DNA from: Elysia marginata | Taxonomy: Eukaryota; Mollusca; Gastropoda; Plakobranchidae | Reading direction: 5' to 3' | Length of the DNA stretch: 31,790 bases | NCBI GenBank assembly: GCA_019649035.1 | Contig: BMAT01009017.1 | Coordinates: forward strand, 254,553 to 286,342 | Shown: positions 1 to 10,000 of the stretch, in pieces | Layout: every line of letters begins with the position of its first letter | Position numbering within the stretch: position 1 is the first letter of the stretch | The notes under the pieces: generated by a model | Told to the model about the DNA's origin: nothing | The model's input: the letters and a program-made list of their open reading frames with translations, nothing else | Databases searched by the model: none | Program-made: the position numbers and the translations under genes

Positions 1-139
1 GATTGAAATTTTTACAAGCCCAGTCCACCATTAGCAATGATCTCAGGGCTTACAATCTCTTCAAATTTAGTTTACTTCCACCCTATAAACTTGCCAACCT
101 ATCTCATAGATTAAAATCAAGTTTTAAAAATCTTAGATA

Positions 140-985
140 CTATTTACAAGTTTTAAAAGCTTTTTTTTTGCCATATAATCCAATCTCTTTCAGATAATCC
201 GAAATCTGAGAGGCTTTCACCTCTCGGAATAGTGTGTGCATATCAGTCGTCTTATAATATTTTTGTCTGCTTAGCAAAAATCTGCGCATTCCACTAAAAT
301 GTGTTTCACAATGAAAGGACATTCACAAGCTGTACAATAGGATTGTTGTTCCCCTTTTAAAAGGTATTCATGAATGATCCATAAATGGCCGATAAGGAGT
401 CTGCTCACAACAGTCTCCTGTTTTCTGCCCAATCTTTCATAAAAAACGAGCCTTTATTTAAGATTTGGTCTAATTTCATGAAGTTTATTGTCGACTTCAG
501 TATCCCAGTCCGTCTGCCACAGTTGTTCAAGATGTGTATTCACTTTGAGTTTTAGGTCAGACCAGATGACTTCTTTATCACCGTGCATTTCCTGATTGAG
601 TGCTAATTTAGCAAGTTCACCCACTTTCTCATTTCCGGGTATTCCTACATGAGAAAGATCCATACCAGGAAGACTTTTTTCCAAAGGGCCATTTTCAACA
701 ATTTTTATTCTTAAAAATTTTCCCCTGTAGGGCCTGCATGACCAAGAGGCTGACAGTGTATATTACAGATTTTAAAATTCTTTTTCGCTTAAAATATTTG
801 AGGGCTAATGATATACCCTCGAGTTCAGCATTAAAAACAGTGGAATCGTCGTTAAGACATGTCTGTTCTGGTTTATCAGGATCTTTTGGGTAGAAGGAGG
901 CAGCTGCTACCTTCTCTCTTTTCGACCCATCAATGAAGGCCTCATTAAATTTTCCAGATTTAAAAAATATTGCAAACTGTCAGTA
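140..985 (-). mobile_element. LINE fragment: RNase H domain and 3' coding end
   Basis: Read on the minus strand, this stretch carries the C-terminal part of a non-LTR retrotransposon ORF2. From about 955 downward the frame gives FIDGSKREKVAAASFYP, then FNAELEGISLALKYF, the first two acidic motifs of an RNase H domain. From about 655 it gives LSHVGIPGNEKVGELAKLAL, the late RNase H motif with its Asn-Glu. Further down, FHCETHFSGMRRFLLSRQKYY matches the Cys/His tail that follows RNase H in I- and Jockey-like LINEs. The pieces lie in more than one frame with stops between them, and the upstream reverse transcriptase is missing, so this is a dead 5'-truncated copy. The 3' end is not clear and may lie near the window edge. 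Confidence 0.8.
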
Positions 986-1394
986 AAGGAAAGTTATCTT
1001 TTTTTTTGCAATAAAAGCACATAAATCACGAAAGACATTGGAGAGAGAAGTTGAATGCAGAAGAGGAAGTGGAAGGACTACAGCAGCCTATTGAGCATTG
1101 AAAAATAATCGACAACAAAAAACAGGAAAGAAAATAGAAATTAATATCACATAAAAGAAAAGAAACAAAAGGAAAGCCAAGATCAAGATGGCAGTGCTGG
1201 CACTAAACTTAATAAGAAGAGACACTAGAAACTAAGTGAGCAAATGAATTGTGAAAAAAATGTATGAAATCGTTAAAAAAAAACAAGGTGACAAACTCAC
1301 TTTCAAAATGTCTTGGCTGGATTTCCACCAAAAACATGTTTTGAATCAATTTTTGAAAACAATTTAATTTTAATAAAAAAGTAGTATATGCACT
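986..1394. other. Noncoding stretch between LINE fragment and mariner
   Basis: A-rich sequence with several poly-A runs. I see no exon, RNA gene or transposon end in it. Confidence 0.5.
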
Positions 1395-1396
1395 TA

Positions 1397-2682
1397 CGAG
1401 GGTGGATCAATATGTTTTGAGAGTTCCTTTGTATTTTCTAAACTATTAATGATAGGTACATGAAACTTTCAAAGTGCTTCAAAATACTCTCCATGGCTCT
1501 CTATGCAACATTCACTTCCAAAACACGCCTTGGTAGTCTTCTTCCTGTGTGGTCCGCAGCTCTGAATTCACTGCTTTTGCAAGGTCTTGAATGCGGTCAA
1601 ACTTCCGTCCAGCTAGCCTGTCCTTCAGAATCAGAAACAACCAGAAGTCAAATGGTGCCAAGTCAGGACTGTAGGCAGGGTGGGGCAAGACTTGAATTCC
1701 TAGCTCCCACGGTGACTGGGTTGTGGCCCTTGCTTTATGGGGACCTGCATTGTCATGAAGAAGCAAGGTCCTGGAGGTGCTAAACTTTGGTCGCTGTTCA
1801 TTGATTGCTGATTTCACATGGGAAAGCACATTCTAGACATAACATGTGGCAGTCATTGTAGTGTTTTGAGGCAAAATGTCAACTACAAGTGGGCCACTGT
1901 AATTGAAGAATACCATAAACATTCTCTTTCCGCTTTGAAATCCTGGACGTAACACAACCCGTCTGTCTCCTTGCCCATCTACCCACATGCCATTGAGGCG
2001 TTTCGGTGGGATGATAAAGAAAGGGAACCAAGTTTAATCACCTGTGACGATGTCGGAAAGCCTTTTAGGGCCATGCGGTTCAAACATATTCAGCAAATCC
2101 GTTGCACAACAAACCCTCTCTCTCTTTTGATCAACCGTTAGCAAATGGGGTATCCATTGGGCACATACCTTTTTCATACGGAGATGTTCAGTTATGATGG
2201 TATGAACTGTACCATACGAAAGACCGTTGGTGTCGCTTAATTCTCACAAATATGGGGATCTTCATCAATGTCCTTCTTGATAGAAGCAATAATCTGCTCG
2301 TTCACACATGGTTTTGGTCGCCTGGGACGAGGGCAATCGGAAAGTGAGTCTTTACCTTCATTGAATTCCTTTACCCAACGGCAAACAGTTTGATAAGAAC
2401 AGGCACAGTCCCCACAAACAGTCTGTAAAGTTTCACGGATCAGCTTTGCATGAAAATGAAGAATCGCATGTTTTTCTTAGTGAACTCCATCTTGATTGCT
2501 GCAGAGCTACTCACCGCAGGTTTTCATGACATCATAAAATGGAAAGTCACAACATCACATGGAGTATTTTCATTTGGTTCGATAGTACACAAGCTGATGA
2601 TTATTTTCATATATGACATGACTACCAAAGGTCACGCATTTATAAACAGGAAGGTCACTCATTACTTAATGATCCACTCTCG
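1397..2682 (-). mobile_element. mariner-family DNA transposon (DD34D), complete ends, decayed
   Basis: The left end reads CGAGGGTGGATCA and the right end, read on the minus strand, CGAGAGTGGATCA (12 of 13 bases identical), with weaker pairing for another 14 bases. Each end abuts a TA dinucleotide (1395-1396 and 2683-2684), the duplication expected for Tc1/mariner insertion. The 1286-bp length is normal for mariner. The transposase runs leftward on the minus strand and is broken, so the copy cannot move by itself. It lies to the left of the last visible exon of the minus-strand gene, probably within its next intron. Confidence 0.9.
1450..2470 (-). pseudogene. mariner transposase remnant
   Basis: In minus-strand translation the helix-turn-helix part (about 2455-2290, SYQTVCRWVKEFNEG) is followed by PRPRRPKPCVNEQI. 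The catalytic part comes next: VTGD near 2035 (first Asp, followed by a stop where TW should continue), LLHDNAGPH near 1755 (second Asp) and PAYSPDLAPFDFWLF near 1670 (third Asp). Thirty-four residues separate the second and third Asp, so this is a DD34D mariner. Stops or frame changes lie near 2240, 2035 and 1830. The final frame, about 105 codons from 1829 to 1512, is the longest intact piece. Confidence 0.85.
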
Positions 2683-2684
2683 TA

Positions 2685-3978
2685 TATGGTGTCAAATCAT
2701 AAAATACTAAATGATCAAATGTTTTTCTGATTTTAAAGTAAAACAAAACAAACTACTAAAAATGCACTTCTACTTATTTTATCTTTGAATATAATTGTCT
2801 TTCAAATTGATGTAAGCACCTCTTAAGTACCTTTTGCTGATAAGCCTTTTTGTTTTTATAAATATCATTTTTACAGTATATGAACATACTTGCAAATATA
2901 TGTGGTTGACGATGTATCTGTGAGACATAGACCAATCTTTTTCTCCTGAAGACAATGACAAACAAAAATAAACAGGATTAAAAGGAAACTTTAAAGAAAT
3001 AAAGACTACTGAATATTTTTAGCTTTCAAAATTTACATTAAGCTGTAACTAGCCTTTGTTTCATGTGTGCTTTTGAGACAAGATAAGATCAGATAATCTT
3101 TTATTGTCAATTTCAAAGAGGCATATATTTGTCGGGTTTTTTTTTCTTGTGTTAAACATGGCACATTGGATAACAAAAGAAAATACAATAAATAACATAA
3201 TTTTATTGTGAGTAACAGACAGGCATATTTTTTTGTCATTTTTAACCTGTTTAACACTTTCTTATATGAGAACAAAAATTCTAAAAGCCATTCAATGGAA
3301 TTTAGCTTTGAGCGGTGTTTTTAGCTAGTACTTATTGGGTCAACATGTCTGCTCCAGAGTGTTATATGGGTTCAACATGAAAAATAGAGTAACACACAAA
3401 AAATATCTCTATAAAAATATATAACTTAAAACTAGATTAACATTCTGTAGTAATATAACACAGATTAGACACATCTTGTAAAATATACGAGCTTGTAGTA
3501 CAATTGGAAGAAAGGCAAGAATTTTTTTTTTATACCAGTAGTTTGAGTCTGCACTAAATTCTTAGTATGTTCCCTGAACGTTTAGAGACACTAAAGTATT
3601 ATCCCTAGCCCATGAGGCTGATTTCAATTTGAAATTACAGATAAAAAAACATATTGCTATAAAGTAAAATATTAGTTTGTCACAAATATATGATATCTAA
3701 TATTACTCATCATTGAAGACATGTACAGGCATGAGAGAAATTAAAACATTAATTTTTGTGTAATTGTATACACTTAATGAATTTAACCTATTGATTGAAT
3801 TTTCCAAAACTTTTATTAATTTTTGTTCACCGCTTTTAAAAAAATGCTCTCCATTCCCATCTAAATCTAGTTTATGAAAGGCCTGAGATGTATGTCTTTT
3901 TAACATTCACTCCTTTTGCTCTCACACAGTCTAATTTGACAAGGGCTCTAATAGTTTTTAACAAACCCAGCCACTTAC
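2685..3978. other. Noncoding, AT-rich; probable intron of the minus-strand gene
   Basis: The exon ending at 3979 has a good donor (GTAAGT on the minus strand) and needs a further exon to the left. I translated this stretch and found no continuation of that protein family, so the next exon is probably outside the window. Around 3076-3160 a GATAAGATCAGATAATCTTTTATTGTCAA stretch looks like the 3' tail of a dispersed repeat. Confidence 0.5.
3076..3165. repeat. Possible LINE/SINE 3'-tail remnant (GATAAGAT type)
   Basis: An imperfect GATAAGATCAGATAATC motif is followed by a TTTTATTGTCAATTTC segment. A similar AAGATAAGATAAGATAC run occurs at 31743-31760. Short shared tails like this often mark 3' ends of retroposons, but no coding part is attached here. 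Confidence 0.25.
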
Positions 3979-4073
3979 CAACCAGACGTTCTCTGACACA
4001 CTGAAGATAAAGATGCTGCTCATCAAGCCCCTCTACATTGAGTCGACCTCTCAGCTCTCCCCACTGCTGGTAC
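3979..4073 (-). CDS. PEP-synthase-like gene, exon 6 (last in window)
   Basis: A 95-base exon between CTCTCTAG and GTAAGT. It encodes YQQWGELRGRLNVEGLDEQH and VRERLVG, matching the family pattern HYEQxGxLxGxxxVxG...RDRSFG. It ends in phase 1, so the reading frame must continue to the left. Confidence 0.65.
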
Positions 4074-7000
4074 CTAGAGAGGAAAATTATAGTTACAAAC
4101 TTGCTTTCCATTTCTATTCTTTTTAAATCTTCAGGACATGACAGCGTTTCAGGAATAGCTTTGAGACTGTTTACAGCATGGAATTTTTTGTATGATAGTT
4201 GATTACTTACAAGATGTTTGAATTCTTTGGTTCCCTTGATACATTCTCAGGTACCATATCAGTGTGTAAGTTAAAAGGTGGGGAGAAGGCTTTCCAACTG
4301 AAATGAGACAAATTTGTAGAAAATATATTATAAGGAATAAAATTACGATAATAATATTTATAGTTTGCAAAACACATTTTATTAAATCTCTCTCTCTCCC
4401 ACATGCACTTCTTAAAACAGGTTATTTCTTTTTAATCATCATTTTGTAGTATTTTCAATTGTGATTTGATTACAAAAAACAAAAACAAAATCAAAAAAAC
4501 AAAAACACTTTCCTGTCCACTAAAAAGATCTTCAATTACACTATAGAGACTGCCAGGGATGCAAACCACTTATGCTTAAAAAAAAAAAAACCCAGAAAAA
4601 TTTCTACACCTTCACAAAGTATTATGCCTGGCAAAACCAATAGATGCCCCTAAAAATCTTTTAATGGAAAAACTAAAAAAAAAATCAATACAACTCTGTT
4701 CTAGGGCCTACTCAGTTATACGACCCAAAAGAAGAGTTTGAATTTCTATGAATCTTAAGTTTGGAGCTTTTTTCAACATTTAAGTCATAATGTTTTTCTT
4801 TTTAAAATTTTCCTGCTTTTTTAGGTAAAGAAACCTGCTCAAAATTGAAATCCCTTCTAAAACCGGAGAGCTTGCATCAGTGGATTTTGAATTGTACAGC
4901 ATTTTACTCACAACCAGTGCAAATGAGTCAGATGTTGGAAGGTTTAATTTTGAGAAAAATGCCGTCTATTAAGCAGATTTATTGCCCCTTTTCTCCAGAC
5001 ATTTTAAATAAAAGTACTTCCAATATTTCAACAAAATTGCGATATTTTAGAGCAGTTTTAAACGCCTGAGAAAAACAGTTTCTTTAAAATTTTAGCGGCT
5101 TATAATGCGCAGTTTGTGACATGTGACTCATTTGTACTAGTCAAGAAACATTTTATCTTGATTCCAAAGTTTTGATCTTTCAAACTGTAAAAAGTTTTGT
5201 TTCAATTTCTCTTCAAATTTGCACTTTATATAAGTTTGGAATTTAGCAAGGGCATCCCCTCAGCCCTTTCCTTGTTTGCTATTTTGAAAATATATATTCG
5301 CACAGCCATCTAAAAGAAGTTATAATCTGTTTATGTACTAAAATGGAAAAATAGAAGATAAATTGAAAAAACAAACAAGCTGGTTGTAATATCTAAATCT
5401 GACAAAAACAAAACAAAATAACTTACATAAATGAAAAGCTTGTCTCTACAAACTCGCTTGTTTTATCACTGTTGCTGTTGCATAGCCCCTTTCTACAAAA
5501 AAAGAAAAACAAAAAATATAGAAAAGATTAGATTAACTTTCACAAATTTTAAATCACATAAGATATCAGAGTCAAATTCAGACACATTTGGAACCTAACT
5601 TCTTGTAAAAAATAAGCATACTAAGTATGAAGCCTCAATTATGCTACAGCAGGGTTTCCAAAGAAAAAATCATGAAAATTAGTTACAAACCTGAGTTTTC
5701 CACTAAATGATATTTTCCATGTTTTCATTGGCTCAATCACCTCAAAGGTGAGCCCGCCTGCTGAAAAGGTTGAGCCATTTGTAAAGTGAATGTCAACATC
5801 TGGGTGTCTGGGGTGTTGCAAGCATCCGATCCCTGGTATCTCAAGAAACAGCCAAACATCCACCTGTCGAGCATTGCGCCTAGCCAAGCTGCAGACGATG
5901 TTACAACCACTTCTGTCAGTACCGGCAAAATAGGCTTTGTCAACTGCCTGAAAATTTTAAATTAAAAAAAATCAGGGTCACTTTTATAAAAACTTCCTAT
6001 ATTTCTTCCACTTATTCAACATAAAAATTATTTGATGGTTAACCTATGACAAGAAGGAATACACCAATTTCATCATCTAATAACTGGTGCCAGAATCGTT
6101 ATCAATACCAGGATATTTACTCGCGAAACTTCTGGAGAAAACCCCAATTTGAGGTCAGGCAAAAGCAGTTGTGTTTGCCACCAGGGCCAGCATCAAAAGT
6201 TGCTTTGCAAGGCGCCTGTTTTTCTTGCCGCTTTGTTGACGCGATATCACTGCCAGTCCACTGCAACTGTTTATCTCATTGCTTTGTTTAGATAAACTAA
6301 AGAATATACTGCGCAAGGTGATAAATCATAATCCACACCAGTCCCTTTTTGCACCCAACTCTCAGCAAGAATTTCGTGCAGACAACAATTTTGCTGGAGT
6401 ATTGAGGCACCATTCACCTTTAGTATCTGCATAGCCTGTCTCATATGGATTTGTTTTCATTCCATGTAATGTTTATGAGGTCTGCCTTGAGCAGAGATAT
6501 TTAGTTTAACACCCCACTCCTCTGCTTTTCTTTAAGCTCATTACTTGCCTTTTAAAAATCTCTAGATTCTCTATCTATTAGCCTTTCTTGTTCATGACTT
6601 ACTTGACTTAGTGCCATTGCGCATCCCAGTTCTCTGTCTGCGACGCTTTGGCAGCTCTCTCTATCTTTGCCGTCATTTCATGCCACTGCCTTCGATCTTG
6701 TGCGAGTGCAGTGATCTTATCCAGCTCATCAGATGAATGGAGTCTGATTTCATGGTCAATCAGTGCGAGGTCTCTGTTGAGGACAATTGGAAGTGTTGTT
6801 CTTGGTCTTCCCCTGTGGTTTTTGCCACATTGAATGAAATATGCTCGAGTTGCTTTGTTAGCGGGAATGTCTCTGTGTCACCGTAAGATATGTCCAAATA
6901 ATTTCCAGCGAGATTCAAGTATAAAGTATGCAGTGATAGTGGTTTTTCTTGACATTTTTTGTAGAGTGACTTATTTGTGATTTTAATCGGGAATTTTATG

Positions 7001-10000
7001 TTCAGGATCTTTTTCAATTGCTTTCGATGAAATGCGTTTAGTTTTTCTTCCTCTGTATGAGTTAGAGCCCATGTGCTGCAGTTATATAGCAGGATAGATT
7101 TTACCAATGATTTATAGAGATGTATCTTTGTTGCAGTTTTGATTTTGTTGTCTTTTAACCACAGATTGTTTAGCCTGCTGAGAGCTGTGGAGGAGAGCTG
7201 CTTTCTTCGTTCTATGTCCTCATTGTCGTCAATGAGCGAGCCTACCTTTTTCACTTTTTTCCAGTCTTCTTCACTTTTTGATAGTAATGTGAACTCAGTT
7301 TTGTCAGTGTTCACTTTGAGTTGATATTTTTCAAGTGACTCTTGGATTTTGGCGATATTGGCGTAGTCATGCCCAATAAAGTCGACGTCGTCGGCATAAG
7401 CAATCTCACTTGGAATTTCCCTACCACAAGAGGAATTTGGTTCGGGTAGAGTAGTTCGAATCTCTCTGAGAGCGTTTTCTAAGTAGATGGTGAATAGTAC
7501 TGGGTTCAGGCTGTCTCCTTGAGGAGTGCCGACATTCCTCATGAAAGGCATTGCTTTTGAAGAGCCATTTATTTTTGTGTTTATTTCTTTATTGCTCAGC
7601 AAGAAGCGTATTATTCTGAGCTCATCTTCTTTTATAATTGTTTTTGATATTCTTGTTCATACCCTGCATTTTTACGTTCATATAACTGTAAGCCGTTTCA
7701 CTGCATTTAAAAAATGTCAATTCAAAACAAAATAATGTAAACAATAGCTCATTTGGTATTTTAGATGAGGTATTGTCATAATTGCTTTAAAGTTAAGATC
7801 ATGGAAAATTCATTACATTTACTAAGAATATATCTTTAAATATAAGGAATTTGAATCTTGTAAGTCATGAGTTATGATTTTGATTTCTCTGAAAAAAAAA
7901 TGGACATTATGTTTTTCGCAATTTTTTGCATGAATAAGCTTTACATACAGCATAATTCCCTTATCGTTTTTAAACTTCATTAAGGCTGTGATAAAATGTT
8001 TACATGTGTACATATTTTGTTATAGTTTTTCATTCTTCCCTACATGTACATGTATCTTAAATGTACATAGTAAGCTCTTCAAAATTCGATAAAGTTGAAC
8101 AAAAAACGTAAAGCCAATAAAGCAAAAGAAACGCGGCAACCCAAAAAAAAATTTAAAAAAAAAACTTAAGAGAATGGCAGGCATAAGAAACAAAGCAAGG
8201 TGAACCCATGTTGCAGATCACATGATTAAAGTGCTCAAGGCGCCTCTCGATCTTACATTTTGGCCTCTTCTAGGCTTGAGTGAGGGATTGCAAGAGTTGC
8301 AAGGTAGGCCTGTATGACCTAGTACATTAAGAATTTGGAAGTTTAAATGCCAGTCAAAAACCTTAAAACAAGTATGGGTATCACTCTTTGCTACCCCCAC
8401 ACATCTTGATGTATTGAGGCTGGACAAAAAGCTAGAGAGTGGACAGTTATCACTCAGTATCTGTTGTGCTGGCAGTGAGGCTCGCCAAGGTACTCCTGGT
8501 ATATCAATTTTGGAAGTCAGCAATTCTTTGTCACCATGAGCAAACTCTACCATTCTGCTGCAAAGCTTGTCAAAATAATAAAGTCTTGGCAATAACGGTC
8601 GCCATTCTTAATTCATCTCGACTCTCCTTTCTCTCAGCAAGAATTTCGTGTGCAAGGTGTCACCTTAGTAGATTTCTATCCCGTGTCATTCATTCAATTT
8701 CTATAGTTTCTATAGCTCTATCATTGACGATACCATTGTGTCTTGAATGTGTCTAACACTACACCAGGCTGTGAGTATGATATCTACATATAAAAATGCT
8801 TTTTGTGGATCTCTTTCTATGTACATAGTCTTTCTCCATAAGTTAATGATTGCCATTTCTAAAAGAGTTATATGTAATCACTTAGATTAAAGGTAAAATG
8901 CAAAAATAAAATAATTGCACATAACCTTCGGCTACATAGACCAGGCTGGCAGGTTGCAGTATGTCCTGCATAGAAATGACATAACACTAGAGAAGGAAAT
9001 GTAATGTAAACAATACCATTAGCCTCGCAAGGGCCCTAACATTACATGAAGAGCCAAAAATTTACAGGTGCAGCTAATGAATCTGATACCAGCTACAGTT
9101 TTATAGCCTTATACCTAAGTAGTGAAGAAAGTATCAACTCTAACCTCACCACGATCTCAGAGAATCACATACTTCGAGGTCTTGAAGGGAGGTGATTGGT
9201 CCAGAATTACAAAGAACCACCATTTTAAGAGTGCTAGGCTGCATGGCAAATTACTCCTACACGATTAGTATATAGCAGCCAAAGATTATGCAGTCATTAA
9301 TAATAATAATAATAATAAATGACTTTTTTATAGCGCTTTACCACTGCCTATGGCGATGCTCAGAGCGCTTTACATAGATAAAAACTTGCTTTAACAATTG
9401 CATAAAAACAGCAGCGCGAAGATCTACAAAGACATAAATAAATGTAATTGTAAAATTCCTGATTATAAAAAAAAAGACATAGTTCATTAATAAATAGATT
9501 TAAAAATTGTCGATTACTATAATGTTAGCTATTATAAAATACAACAGTTTCCATAAAACATTACTTAAAAAAAAATTTCTTTAAGATATTTTACCACAAT
9601 ATTATACATAAAAGCAGATATATATTTATAAATATTTTTTTTAGGGGGATATGGTAAATTTATAAAATTAATTCATAAAAGAAAACCAATGGATGTCTTA
9701 ATAAGACACAGTGCCATATGCCTTTAAAAACAAATGGTGCTTTAGTGCTTTTTTGAAAATTTTCTCGTCTTCTATGTGAGGTAGAGGCTTTGGCAAAGAG
9801 TTCCAGATTTTTGGACCTAAAAACGAAAAACATCTTTCACCTAGCGTTTTATATCATTGACGAGGAACAACCAATGCTTTGTTGTCATTAGAAGACCGCA
9901 ACACTCGCCCTGGTTGGTATACTTTAAGCGCTTCTTGAAGATAAACTGGTCCACGACCATTTACACTCTTATGACTAATGAGAGCAATCTTATATTCAAT

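Noticed and set aside
1460-1783. 107-codon plus-strand frame
   Set aside because: It is antisense to the mariner transposase core and has no features of its own.
8218-8592. 124-codon minus-strand open frame
   Set aside because: No family motif was recognised, it lacks plausible splice context with the surrounding gene, and the region has repeat-like words. It is most likely chance or repeat-derived.
8997-9053. ATGTAATGT/ACATTACAT hairpin
   Set aside because: A nine-base AT-rich stem across a 40-base spacer is expected by chance in such sequence.
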